From the NCBI GenBank assembly GCA_013420905.1, contig JAAXNY010000013.1:2232001-2296000 (forward strand): a DNA stretch of 64,000 bases, read 5' to 3'. The DNA is from Collybia mongolica (taxonomy: Eukaryota; Basidiomycota; Agaricomycetes; Agaricales; Clitocybaceae). The position numbers were made by a program, and so were the translations under genes. The notes under the pieces were generated by a model that saw only the letters and a program-made list of their open reading frames with translations, made no database searches and was not told where the DNA came from. This document shows, piece by piece, positions 12,288-23,650 of the stretch (positions are counted from its first letter, which is position 1; each line of letters starts with the position of its first letter).

Positions 12288-14891
12288 TTATTTTGCGCGA
12301 GTTTTTCGAGCCTCCTCACGAAGGCTGGCCATCAGCTCACCACCACGGGCTTTCTCATCCTTAGTCTCAATACCAACACAGAGTTTGTTGGGATTGAGCT
12401 CAAAATGCTCCTCCGACAAACTCTCGTGGCCATCCTCTGTCCGGTTGATCACAGCTAAAAGAACAAATGCATTGTCACCATCATATCGATGGTGAATTCG
12501 CCGGACATATTTACCACAATGCTTGCCCTCAATTACAAGAAGCAAGCCATTGTCGCGTGTTGGATTGGGATGTTTCAGAGTAACTTGCTCTGGTGACAAG
12601 AGTTCTGAAGTGGTATAATGCGTGGAACGGATGGATAACTCTCCATCCGTCTCCACGACCGAAGCGGCTACCTCCTTGCTCTTCCGTTTCCCTTCAGTGA
12701 CCAGCACTTTCACCTTTCGACCAACCAGCCGCATGTCTAATAGTGGGTGGATGGGGCCTTGCGGCTGTGGTGAAGGGAGTGGGGAATATATCCGGGTACT
12801 TGGCCCAGCCTCAAGGGGTGGGAGCAGTGTGAGTGGAGTCCTTGACGATGGATTCCAAGCTGGCGTGAGGTAGTGGAAGTCGGGCATTGGAGTGCCACTT
12901 CCGGATGGCTCGGGGATAGGCTGTGAGGCCACTGGTGGGTGATTTGTGATAAAATGAGCAGGAAGGGGTGTAAATATTTTATTTTTGGTGGGGGCGAAGT
13001 CATATAATTTACGATGAGAGCTTAATGAAAATGAGGCCAAGCTGACTATCAGTAGATATGAAATGACTTACCGCACTTCCACAATATCATCGTAGTCCAG
13101 AACCTGCTTGTTGAAGGGATTTGCTGGGTTGAGGTGCATAAATTGCACAGTTACTTTGAGGCCACTCAAAGTCTCCTGCGACTGCTGAACATCCTGGACA
13201 ACTGCATGGTAACCTCTCATTGCGTGACCTTTCTTCTGAACTATGACTTCCATGCCTTTCCAGGGCGTATGGTCGCGCTTCATAAGGCCTGTCAATTCGT
13301 CGTCTGATACTGGAGCGTGTCCATGGAGTGTAATCGGTGGGCTGATAACTTTGATCCAATTCCTATGGACTTCGTTTGGCTGTTGGACATTAATTAGTAG
13401 TTACTCGAAAATATATCAACTGTTTAGTTACCTTTAGTGCGTTGTGAAGGACAAAATCCTCATGTACCTCTTGTTCCAGCCGTTCGGTAATAGAGACCAT
13501 TTGTTCTTCAACCCCTACCACCCATCCCTGTTCCCCTCGCAGAGGGCCGCTCTGCACTTCAACAAAGTGGCCCGGAGCTATATACTTCCACACATTAGAC
13601 CACTGGAACATCTTTTGACCCTCCCCATTCATAAGATCTATTTCCACAGAGCGAGTTCCTATAGCTTTGATAATCCCGTTGTTTCTTGACGACTTGATCA
13701 CCACTTCTTCACCTTCGAAGAATTTCCATTCCATGGGGCAAGGGAATTGTGCTGTTGCGATATGGGGGTGGGGGGATCTTAAGAATTTGTCAAGTATATC
13801 ACTTGGCATTGAGAGTGGCTTGGTGTCAATGGGGACAGAAATTGAGTGGAAATGATAAGTTCGACGTTCAAGGGAGTGGTTGAATATGCGATTGAAGACA
13901 GAGGCCGTTCCATCTTCTCTATATTCAACGCGCGCATTGGGATAATTCGCCATGGTGTTGACCTCCGTCCCAAGGTCGAATAAGGCAGGGTTCGTGCAGG
14001 TAAGAGGTCGTTTCCTTTTCTTAGAGGAAGAGGACTTATTTTGAGGGAAGTGGGGGAGACGGGGAACTAAAAGGAGGGTAGCTTTCCCCCAGTTCTCAGT
14101 AGACAGAACATATCCAACGTCCCCTTTGTATAGCCCCCGATTGACTGTGACCCAGTCTCCAATTGATGGAGACCCTCCATGCATCTCCATATCCAGCAAT
14201 TGTGTCCATTCCTCTGTCCTAATCCCAAAAAGACCATCATGGGGACGAATTATTGTTGGGGCTGAATATAGAAGTGTCGAAAGCTCGGTGTTCATGGCAG
14301 CCTCAATGTAAAACCAGCCTTGTATAGCATCTTGGGTGAATGCTGATCGCAACCTGTGAACTGGAAGTGCATTCTGGAAGAGGTAAATAACGGCCTCCTC
14401 CTCCCTCCCCAGCTGGAGGCGGAAAATAAGGTATTTCTGTAAGAGGTATCACAAAATGCGGTGGTGAAGACTCACAGTGCAGCGGACCCTTAGCAATGGA
14501 TAATCCGAGTCGACTGGACCGCGTATGGTGTTGATGGGTAGGTCATCCGATTCAATGTCTGATCCTGGCCCATAATCGTGCGCTGGGCGTTGGGCGCGTG
14601 AACGTTCCAATATCCCCTCCAAAAGGTCATCTAGTTGGCCATCCTGGGCATGAGATCTCACCACTGATGTAGATGGTCTCGCCGTGCTTTGGGATTCTAC
14701 AGTGTCGTCCCTGTCAATGAAGTCATCTGGCATGTCGGGGTGTTAGCAGGTCCCAAGCACTACGAAGGCGGGGGGGGGGGCGCACCGAGGTCCTGATCTT
14801 CCTCAAATCCTTCATTATCCTCCTTGTCATCCACCTGAGCCTCAAGGTCAACAAAGCCGCGTGCTATGTTAAGGATCTTCTTGCCTGTCAT
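12288..14891 (-). CDS. SPT5-like protein with NGN and multiple KOW motifs, about 807 aa
   Basis: Five exons join in frame: 14891-14786, 14726-14476, 14436-13432, 13379-13072 and 13041-12288. The last intron may instead end in AAG at 13021, shortening the protein by 7 residues. The N-terminus is acidic (residues about 20-115). Residues about 115-215 resemble the SPT5 NGN domain (LLRVRCT joined to KYLIFRLQLGREEEAVIYLF). KOW-like stretches follow: DWVTVNRGLYKGDVGYVL, EEVVIKSSRNNGIIKAIG, GHFVEVQSGPLRGEQGWVV, MEVIVQKKGHAMRGYHAVV and KVKVLVTEGKRKSKE. SPT5 with SPT4 supports RNA polymerase II elongation. This copy lacks the C-terminal heptad tail and belongs to an expanded mushroom family, so I would not equate it with the essential SPT5. 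All frames are intact. The start is the first in-frame ATG. Confidence 0.85.
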
Positions 14892-15075
14892 CCCTGCAGC
14901 AGTGTCCTTAGGTTTCCTAAGGGCATTAGATTTTTTTGTTAGTCTATCTTTATTACTATCATTATCATTCGTGTTGGTTTTTTGTTTTAATACACTACTA
15001 CATTGATATATACTAATAAACTAATGAATCATACTTACGAAGTAGTCGACAAGGAGGGAGCGGTGGCTCCAACAG
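14892..15075. other. Upstream region of the SPT5-like gene
   Basis: T-rich and A-rich tracts lie here between the SPT5-like gene and the foldback. An ACACTACTACATTG stretch near 14990 was considered as a CACTA terminus but is not supported by a matching far end. No gene is seen. Confidence 0.4.
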
Positions 15076-15307
15076 ATAGATGGTGGTGGTTTGGGATGAA
15101 GAGCGAAACCGTGCGAAAGCGGGCTGGGGCCTTACCTTATTCATCAGAATGTTGAAGTGTCGGGTATCCCGGCCATTGGGGTCATGTGAACGGTCATATG
15201 ACCCCGATGCCCGGGATGCCCGACACTTCAACATTCCGATGAATAAGGTAAGGCCCCAGCCCGCTTTCGCACGGTTTCGCTCTTCATCCCAAACCACCAC
15301 CATCTAT
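15076..15307. repeat. Long foldback (hairpin), arms about 112 bp
   Basis: The arms 15076-15191 and 15193-15307 are near-perfect reverse complements, beginning ATGGTGGTGGTTTGGGATGA on each strand and meeting at a GGGGTCA/TGACCCC centre. Both strands therefore encode almost the same roughly 75-residue reading frame, which is an artefact of the symmetry. CpG content is high, so it is young or unmethylated. It could be a foldback transposon or a source of double-stranded RNA. Flanking target duplications were not found. Confidence 0.9.
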
Positions 15308-15692
15308 TTGATATGCCTCCTCATAGACCCTTGGTAAGTCAATACAAATTTCTATTAGTTAGTATATAGAATATGTAGTCATAATAAGAACTTCAATACA
15401 ATTTGAACATGATCATTATTGAAAGGAATACATTGACTAATAATTAAATGAAGTAGGAAACCTAGGAACGTTGTTGCAGGCGTGCACGACGGCGTTCCGC
15501 CGCTTCATCAAGGTGTTCATTGGGGAGGGCAATATCAAACGGTGGGGTACTGCCCATTAGGATCAGGTTGTACATCGGAAACAACAATAGTGGGGTGTGG
15601 TGAGGTTCTGAACATTAACCTTGGTGCATCTGGCCATTCACAACTCATTATCTATCACTAATCTATTTATATACTTAAGACATTTAGACACC
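15304..15692. other. Spacer upstream of the CACTA transposase
   Basis: Some 385 bp of mixed sequence lies between the foldback and the transposase start. It includes a fragment with arginine/alanine codons on the minus strand (15460-15560) that I cannot assign. It probably contains the promoter and 5' leader of the transposase gene. Confidence 0.4.
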
Positions 15693-18600
15693 ATGGGCAA
15701 TAAACGACGCCTTTGCGCGTGTGGCTGCGGCGAGAGACTTCACCGTAAGACTGAAGCACGGCACCTACTTGGCAAAGGGCGCTCGAGTCTCACTGCAGCA
15801 GTTCTGGAGCAAAACAATCTCCTGGTAACAAGTTCAACGGCTAAGAGTAAAGCCCCTCGAAAGAAGTCTTCAGGCCGCACCATGAAGCAACAAATTATAG
15901 GACGTGCTACACCTGCCCGACAAAGGTTACCGAACTCGGGATTCCGCCCGCCCACCAATCAACAATCCCAGAGTCATGCTCATGCTGACTGGGAGGAGAA
16001 CATGCATGTTGAGGACCCCCAATCGCAATTAGTCCCCATTGACTATCCAATGGATAACGAGGCAGGACCATCAAACGTTCACTCTCGCGAATTATCACCA
16101 CCATCAGCCGTGCTGCACCATGAAGACCATTATGGGTTATCCAATCCACGCCGCTCTCATCGTATTGCGGCATATCTCGACAAAATTGGCAAGGAAAGAT
16201 GGGGGCCTGATCCTACTCGACAGTTCATCCCCAGGGAAGGTGACGAGAGCAGCGAGGAGGATGAGGATGAGGGAGACAAGCAGAATATGGATACTAATGA
16301 TGACACGGACGGTGAGGGTTCTATTGACAGCAATGAGTATCTTGAGGAAGACGGTAGTGATAATGAAATGCCAAGCGCAGAGCCTGGGTTAGAGGGTATC
16401 TCGGTGTGGGATCTTCTTGGCGAGGGGTTTTTGAAGGAAGCCTCGCGGTTAGGTGTGTCCACTCGGGTCCTTCGAAACACTCTCTGATCCATATCCTCAT
16501 AGAGGAAGTATTAGACGAGAGTGACTTAAAAATCCTCCGTCTCTATACCATCAAAATTGAAGAAGGCCTCACTCATAAAGCTTACAACAAAATTCGTTAT
16601 CTTCTTCCTGAGCTGTCAGCCAACAGTTTGAAGAACACAGAGAAACGAATCCAGTTTCTTTCCGGTTTTCAGCCAGTACATTATGACTGTTGCACCTCCT
16701 CATGTGTGTGTTACACTGGGCCGTACGAAACCCTTATACAGTGCCCCAAATGCAATAAGGATCGCTACAAAGCTGATGGAAAAACACCCCTCTCCTATTA
16801 TGAATATCTCCCTATCATCCCCCGACTCCGCGCCATGGTCTCAAGCCGTGCTCAAGCCAGGAAGATGCAATATCGGTCTAAGCACAAACATATCCCAACG
16901 AAAATGACTGATATATTTGATGGTACACATTATCAATTACTCCGGGAGACTTATATTACAATTGGCGATGAAGAACTCCCTATATGGTTCTTCTCAGATC
17001 CCCGCGACGTAGCACTAGGATTATCTACGGACGGTTTTGGTCCTTTCAAGCGCCGTAACAAAACTGCCTGGCCATTAATTCTATTTAACTACAACCTTCC
17101 TCCTGAAGAGCGACTGCTCAAGGCAAACATCATTCCACTTGGGTCAATTCCCGGGCCGAAGAAACCCTACGATATGGATTCCTTCTTGTGGCCTGTAGTT
17201 CAAGAATTACTACAGCTCAAGATTGGTGTTTCTGCCTTCGATGCTCTGACTGAATCCATATTCCTTCTCCGAGCATTTCTAGTTGTTGTTTTTGGTGATA
17301 TACCCGCAGTTTCCATGGTCATGCGAATGAAGGGTCACAACGCCATCTATCCTTGCAGAATGTGCACCATCAAAGGCATCCGTGCCCCATCCTCACGAGT
17401 GACAACCCATTATGTTCCACTGTGCCGCGATGGCTTTCCACAGCCACAAGAACAATACAACGCATCAGAACTTCCACTACAAACTCATTCGTCATTCATT
17501 GAACAAGCAAAAAAAGTCCAGTTTGCTGTAACCGATGCAGAGTCCGAACGCCTCGCAACTAAATATGGCATCAAGGGTATTCCACTCCTCAGTACACTGA
17601 GTTCACTATCTTTTCCTACCTCGTTCCCTTATGATTTCATGCATCTTATATGGTCTAATCTCATCCCAAACTTAATTCGGCTTTGGACTGGAAAATTCAA
17701 AGATCTTCCCCACAATGACGAAGGCTATGTATTATCCTCAACCGTATGGGAGGCTATTGGAGAAGCCACTGCAGATGCGGGGAGTACTACTCCGGTGATA
17801 GGGCCCGAAATTGTTTGCATTTATAAAGTCAACAAGTAAGGCTATTAGTGTCATTTCTAATAACCAAGTAAGCGGTAATAAAGGATTAGAGTCGAGCTCC
17901 GAGACGGCTAATCAGAGTGAACTGGTCTAATGGATAATACACTATCAGTACAGAGGACTATGAGTACGGTCTATTATTAGTCCTATTCACCATGCCCGGT
18001 TACAACCTCGGTGTCTTAGTTCATAAGTAACCGTTGTAGTATGATATCATTAGTCCGGGGATCATCATTAATAGGAGAAGTAATTGTAAATTCGGGACTT
18101 GCACAACCCGATCCTAGTCAGGGGTACTTGGTGTTAACTACCGGAAGCGACGGGACCCCGTGAATAGCAACCGGGACAATCAGGAGGAGTAAACGACAGT
18201 GCCGCGCTGTTTTAAATAACAGAGCGCGCGGTCGGGACTTGATAAGAGTTTAGCCAGCTCTTTCAATATTTGATAAGTAACCAGTAAACGACATAATTGG
18301 CACGCATGGCGCGCGCGCCAAGTTGTAGTAGACGCGTCAGTATTGAATACAGATTCTTGGCGCGCGGGAGCGTGGTTCCGTGTAAAATTTACAATTCCAT
18401 ATGATATTTAGTTTGTACATTATAAATAGACTGTAGATGAGTAGCGCGAAGGTAAGGAATCTTGCCCCCACTTCGCGCGACTATAGAGTATACAAATCAC
18501 ATTTGTTAAAACACTATTGCGTGCCCGAATTAAGGATCAGATTGCTTCAACGTGTCTTGATTGGAATTGATTGGAGAACCACAGAATTAAAGAAACTTAG

Positions 18601-20309
18601 TTCACTTGGAACTTAGTACCGTATTGTCCGTTGGAATTACTAGGCACTTGGCCTTAGTGCACTTGGCACTGTATTGTTTGATAAGTCGCTTGGACTTATA
18701 GATCCGCTTGGGATCACTAATAATTGAACGTACACTTGGTACTCAGTCTATTGGATCGAGAGATATTATAAATATACCTAGCAGGTTTTTGAACCTGTGT
18801 TGAAGCTTTTGTCTAAATCGAACCCGTCGAGAGATCATTGGAAAGGGCTTTGGCTAGTACTATTCAAAGCTTAGTGTTTCTAAGCACTTGAACCCGAACT
18901 CAAAAACAGGCGATTCCTACTGTTAGTGTGTTGATTGTTAGGTTTGGTGTGTGTGTGTGTAAGGGATTACATCTCATAGCATCAGCGCACTCATAGCCCA
19001 GGAGCCCCCTTTCACCGGCGGCGTTTGGGTCTAGGGTTCCTAATATTGCATCAGAGAGGTCTAATATGATTGCAGAAACATATTCGGTCTGGACATTTTA
19101 CATCGCACCAACTCTCCTTAAAGGCCGATTTGTACATCCCCGATACTATAAGCACTTTATTAAACTAGTTAGACTGTTAACAATTTGCCTCCAATTTGAA
19201 ATTACACAAAATCAAATAGATGAGCTTGAAAGGGGGTTTCAGGATTGGGTCAAGGTGTATGAGCGGTAAGCACTTCTCGCAACCCAGAGGTCATTTTCTG
19301 ATATATATATTAACAGCCTATATTATAAATATGACCCACTGCGCGTATCGACTTGCCCCCTCACAATTCACGCACTACTCCATATCGCACCAACTGTCAG
19401 GGCCATGGGTCCGGTCTGGGCCTATTGGGCATTTCCAATGGAGCGCTACTGTGGTGATATCCTCCGCCATGTCAAGAGCCGACGGTTTCCTTATGCGAGC
19501 ATCAATAACTATATCACCTCATGTGCCCAGTTGGCACACATAACTCTTCTCTACAATTTACAAGGCAAACTTCAGGTCTTACCTGCAAAGTCCCATGATC
19601 AGGATTTCAAATTAGATGAATGTACGTTGTTTATCATACTATGCAGTCCTTCAATAATTATAGTTAAGATCCATTACACGTCCTCACCCCACCAAAAGGA
19701 CCTGCAGCAAGCCTCTCTCGTTCCCTATGGATGGTGCTCACAGCGACATTGGCTACCCGCCTCGAGAAATCCCCATCAGTGATTCGACGGCTTATACCAC
19801 AAGTGACGCAATTCCATCAATACGGCCGAGTATACCACCTGGAGGGCGGTGATACTATGCATGCCCGCGAGCTTCTTCCGCTTAGGTCTGACAGCCGTGA
19901 TATGTCATTTGTCAAGGTATATTATGCATTTCTGATTTTTTTGACATACTCTGACTCATACAAACCCTAGTATCAACTTGAGGTTGATAAATTTGCACAT
20001 CGCAGGTCCCGAAGATCCGAGTTTGAGCTGCGAGAGTTTTTCGGGCAACTCCGTCGTTTTCTTGTTGTTGATATCCCAGCATCCCCAAGAGAGGGGATTG
20101 AGGCAGAATCATTCATTTATGCAGTTATCAGGCAGGTCAAGATATCAGAAGCAGCAACTGATTATTGCTCCTTGAACTATTACAAAGACCTAGGATCTAT
20201 AGAATGTGTTGATCTCAACCAGGTGGAATGTGTGATTGGTCGCATTATGGATCGTGGAAAGTGGTCAATTATTGATCGATGTCATTCCTTATCTTCAATA
20301 CATACATAG
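15693..20309 (+). pseudogene. CACTA (EnSpm) transposase, tnp2-type, interrupted by a solo LTR
   Basis: Exon 1 (15693-16452) encodes a Cys-rich start (LCACGCGERLHRKTEARHL) and an acidic linker. A 50-bp intron leads into the tnp2-type core from 16503. The core has a zinc-binding pair (CPKCNKDRY), LPIIPRL, DPRDVALGLSTDGFGPF, CRMCTIKG and YDFMHLIWSNL. The solo LTR at 17796-19014 splits the core. When the 4-bp target duplication is taken as one copy the frame continues (AAFGSRVPNIA) into WTFYIAPTLLKGRF, FPMERYCGDIL, SRRFPY and a C-terminal DUF4218-like tail. Further introns lie at about 19268-19317, 19618-19685, 19917-19970 and near 20280. Apart from the LTR I see no stop or frameshift, so loss of function is recent. 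Element termini were not identified. Confidence 0.85.
17796..19014 (+). mobile_element. Solo LTR of the 14-kb Ty3/gypsy family, TSD CCGG
   Basis: The 1219-bp sequence begins TGATAGGGCCC and ends GAGCCCCCTTTCA. It closely matches, in the opposite orientation, the LTRs at 44872, 48058 and 61069. CCGG sits immediately on both sides (17792-17795 and 19015-19018), giving a 4-bp target duplication. No internal region remains, so it probably arose by LTR-LTR recombination after insertion into the CACTA gene. Confidence 0.95.
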
Positions 20310-20445
20310 TTGATACATCCATTCTTTTATTAACTACATATACTACTCTTTTTGCCCATGCATCTTACAGCCTTGCTCAAGCAATATTTTAATAATAGTA
20401 ATAGCATAATCCTTTGGTTCCCTAATGCCATGCTGAATTACTCTC

Positions 20446-21265
20446 TAGGGCTGCACGCCGTGACCGTACCTCACGGTATGTACGGACCCGTAGTACGGTT
20501 ACCGTACCCGTGCCGTTCAGCCTCAGGTTCACCACGTTGACGGGACGGTCAACGCCCGTCCATTGCCGTCGAAAGACGGCCGTCCACGGCATTGGACGGT
20601 ATTAGACGGGTATCCCTGATCAACCGTCTGCTCAAAGCTCACCTCTCATGGGTTCCCCTCAGAAATCCTTTACAGCTCGATATCGTAGGAAAGAGAAGGC
20701 CTCTATCAACAAACTTGAGGAATACTTCAAACTTCCTGCTGAAGATTTTGACACCTGTAATCCAATTCAGTGGCGGATGGGTTGACGCGCTCAGTTCCCG
20801 AATCTGTTTCGCCTTGCTCGTGACATCTTATGTATTCCTGGTGAGTCATTCTAACATCTTTGATATTTTGTTCACGGAACATCCCCATGCCAGGTTCTGC
20901 TGTCGCCATAGAGCAGGTCTTCTCAGATGGTCGGGACACCATTTCCCTCCGCCGTGCAAGCCTCCATGCTGATACCATCCGGATTCTAATGCTAGTTAAG
21001 AAACAGGTACATCTGGCCCGCGCAAAGGCAAACGCAGCCCTACGTTGTTGAATACCTAGCGTACAGTATGGAATGTAATTTTTTTTTACTTTCAATGGAT
21101 ACTGTCTGCCGTACATAACCGTACAACGGCCGTCTCCGTACCCGTCCCGTAGCCGTTGGGGTTTGACTGACCAAACACTACGGACGGTGGACGGTTGAGC
21201 CATACCCGTCTCATGACCGTTGATTGTATGGCCGTACCCGTCAGACGGTACGGTGTGCAGCCCTA
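20446..21265 (+). mobile_element. Internally deleted hAT element, 820 bp, TSD TTACTCTC
   Basis: Terminal inverted repeats TAGGGCTGCACGCCGT and the reverse complement of ACGGTGTGCAGCCCTA bound the element. The 8-bp duplications TTACTCTC lie at 20438-20445 and 21266-21273, as in hAT insertions. Subterminal regions are packed with CCGT/ACGG motifs. The interior retains only the end of a transposase gene. Confidence 0.95.
20670..21050 (+). pseudogene. hAT transposase C-terminal dimerisation region, relic
   Basis: The reading frame gives EEYFKLPAEDFDTCNPIQW, then a TGA where the family has arginine (CGA to TGA, a CpG change), then FPNLFRLARDILCIPG. An intron of about 55 nt follows, then SAVAIEQVFSDGRDTISLRR. 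These are the hallmarks of the hAT C-terminal dimerisation domain. The N-terminal BED finger and catalytic core are absent because of the internal deletion. It is non-functional. Confidence 0.9.
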
Positions 21266-21273
21266 TTACTCTC

Positions 21274-21439
21274 AAGAGCTTGCCTTTGGGCCCCCTTCAC
21301 CTGAACTTACTAAGTACTCCAAGCTTACAAAATATAACCTCAGATTGTTCCCCCTCTATTTAATTAATCAAAGTACTGTCTTTAAATTCCATTCTTTTGT
21401 ATAAATTTTGTACCCCCCTATCAGATGAAAATATACAAC
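21274..21439. other. Sequence downstream of the hAT insertion
   Basis: An open frame continues from the CACTA tail side across the empty hAT site to a TAA near 21402. It may be the original 3' part or 3' UTR of the CACTA gene. There is no recognised domain. Confidence 0.3.
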
Positions 21440-21900
21440 CCAACTCACTCTCTTATAGGTTGAAATTTCATCCAGTTAATTGGAGAAAATTCTAATATCT
21501 TTTTTCATCTAAAGGATGGCTGAAATATGTGAGATGAAAATAAACTACTAAAATCACTCTTCTATAGGATGAAATTTCATCCAGTTAACTGGGGGAAAAT
21601 TTAATACTTTTTTTCATCTAATGGATGGCTAACATATTTTGGATGAAAATCAGCCACTAAATTCACTCTTCTATAAGATGAACTTTCATCCAATTAATTG
21701 TAGTTAATTGAAGGGATTTTTAATACATATTTTTATCTAATAAATGGCTGAAATATGGGGGATGAAAATCAGGCCACCAACTTCACTCCTTTATAGGATG
21801 AAATTTCATCCAATTAATGGAGGGAAAATTTAATACCTTTTTTCATCTATTGGATGGCTGAAATATGTGGGGTGGAATTTCAGCCACAATTCATACCCCT
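21440..21900. repeat. Tandem repeats of about 115-125 bp, 4 copies
   Basis: Each unit has an AGGATGAAATTTCATCC box, a TTAATT-rich part, a TTTTTCATCTAATGGATGGC box and a GAAATATG box. Copies begin near 21450, 21565, 21680 and 21795. The units themselves contain short palindromes (GATGAAATTTCATC). It is AT-rich and CpG-free, and non-coding. Confidence 0.75.
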
Positions 21901-21902
21901 TT

Positions 21903-21956
21903 AATTCAGCCATTTAAGTGTGGAAATTCATATTTCCACACTTAAATGGCTGAATT
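21903..21956. repeat. Perfect hairpin, 24-bp arms and 6-bp loop
   Basis: The left arm AATTCAGCCATTTAAGTG... (21903-21926) is exactly complementary to 21933-21956, with TTCATA between them. It sits at the end of the tandem array and probably represents the terminus of the same small repeat family. There is no U-tract suggesting a terminator. Confidence 0.85.
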
Positions 21957-22799
21957 TCATGATCCAATGGGGACACAGTGCACATGATAAGGGAATTTGT
22001 AACAGGGAGTATCTGCATGTACAGTATATGGAATTGCATGTTTTTAAACTACATACCTAAAGAGTCTATATATGCTTTTTGGGTTGCAATGTAGTGTATC
22101 ATGGTGTTGGTATGAGATTTGGGGGTGAATATGTATCAACACAGCAGCAGGGCCACCTGAGTGCATGTATACATATATGTGAGATTGTGCAGAAGGCCAA
22201 CATCAACATTATAACCAGCACCACAAATGAGACTTATATCTTATGCAAAGACAAGCATGTAAAATAAATTAATATAACACATGCATGCACAGTAGAGAAA
22301 AAAGACATATGTACAGTGATTTTTTTTCACATATATGTAACATCAACAAAACACAGAAAGCAAGCCAAGAACAAGGCAGGAAAACCAGCATAAAGGGGTG
22401 CCAAGCAAAAGTGTCCCATGAGCCAAGAAAGAAAATGGTATATATAAGTGCAAGTGCAAGTCTGATTCTGACTTGAGCAACCATAAACATAGTACAGTCA
22501 AACCTGCCTTAACCCATACCTCTGGAACCCATGACCTCCTAAAACCCATAGGTTTGGGGCTTCCATGGACTTTGTTTGCAGGAAAATTCAAGAACCCCCC
22601 ATACTCCATAATCTATAGGCCCAGAGGAGAAACAAGCCATTTCCCCCAGAGTCCTGGGTATTAGAAAGAGATTTTGTTGAGAGAAATTATAGTTCCTTCA
22701 GTATTTTTCCTGCACATTTCTTAGGAGAAATTTTTTTTTTTTCCTCTACATTTTTCTGCCATTTTTACTAGGTCAAAAAAGAATATTCCCTCCAGTGTT
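21957..22799. other. Non-coding AT-rich region
   Basis: CpG-poor sequence without a supported gene. Purine-rich and T-rich runs occur near 22320 and 22730. The stretch 22500-22680 has weak reading frames on both strands that match nothing I know. Confidence 0.4.
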
Positions 22800-23145
22800 A
22801 ATTGGGACATATTTGACAGCTTCACATCCCAGGGAATATGTTCCAAATCGTTGAGAGAATAAGAATAAGAGTGGATGAGTTAACAGAGAATCAGATATGA
22901 ATGATCCTCAAGTCCCGCGCTCCAACCCAAGTGACAGTTTATTTGGCTCGCTTCCAAGTCCCTACCCATCTACTTCCTTATGTCGCTCAGCAGTCTTGCT
23001 CCTCCATGTGCATGAACATTGAACTCCCGCGTTATGGCACCCAAAGTTGACCAGCTGAAGCACCTCTCGAGAATATATCCAATTGGTCACCCCATTTCGA
23101 AGGATCGAAGTCACCCACTTGTTACCGCCTGATATTCCTATTGAG
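22800..23145 (+). repeat. Duplicate of the GTPase 5' flank (partner 34180-34590)
   Basis: This block aligns directly with 34180-34590, including the GGGACATAT...AACAGCTTCACATCC block that overlaps the start codon of the GTPase gene, and long promoter stretches beyond. The coding part of the GTPase is missing here. It looks like the promoter half of a former paralogue. The left partner has lost several CpG relative to the right one. Confidence 0.8.
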
Positions 23146-23650
23146 TTTGTCACACCTATTCTTCAGAGCTTCGAGAACATTAAGGCCCCAGCCCTAACTC
23201 TACCTGAAAACATATGACTATATGAACAAGTCTGGGTGAGTGAACGACTGTCGAATTTCTGTGTATAAGGCTGATGACTCTTCCAGTAAACGTCGGTTTG
23301 GTAGCATGCGACAAATCAGGCTAGTCTTACATTGTGGCGGCCCCAGGAGGCTGATGTCTATGGGAGCCTTGTTACAAACTCATTTATTACTACCGAAACC
23401 ATTCATCAACGGCCAAATACCTTACATCGTGCTGTCGGCGCGATTGTGCTCATGGGGGACGTTCTGTTAATCTATTTGCACATCTATTGTTGTGATTCGT
23501 ACATTACTTTGATTGCTACAAGTAAAGAGGAGAATTTCATGTTGATTTGTGGATTCGCGTGTGGACAATTCAGGACGTCGGGCGTTGTGCCGAACACCGA
23601 CATGGAATTTTCTCACTCCGTCTTCGATTTTCCCCTCACCACTGCAGATA
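23146..23650. other. Region upstream of the peroxiredoxin gene
   Basis: Normal CpG content returns here. A frame at 23332-23480 is open but has no recognisable domain and could be an unassigned exon. The last 100 bases contain pyrimidine-rich DNA (TTCTCACTCCGTCTTCG) that fits a fungal promoter and leader for the gene starting at 23651. Confidence 0.35.

Noticed and set aside
13042..13071. A 30-nt intron in the SPT5-like gene and another in the coiled-coil gene (11191-11220), as ultra-short introns
   Set aside because: In both cases a longer intron in the same phase is possible (51 nt ending in AAG; 63 nt from an upstream GT), so there is no need for ultra-short introns.
15013..15337. Two near-identical proteins encoded on opposite strands
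   Set aside because: A consequence of the palindrome; the frames have no domain and the symmetry explains their identity.
14985..22104. CACTA element termini at ACACTACTACATTG (14990) and TGTAGTGTATC (22090)
   Set aside because: The match is short and imperfect, no 3-bp target duplication was found, and other elements lie between.
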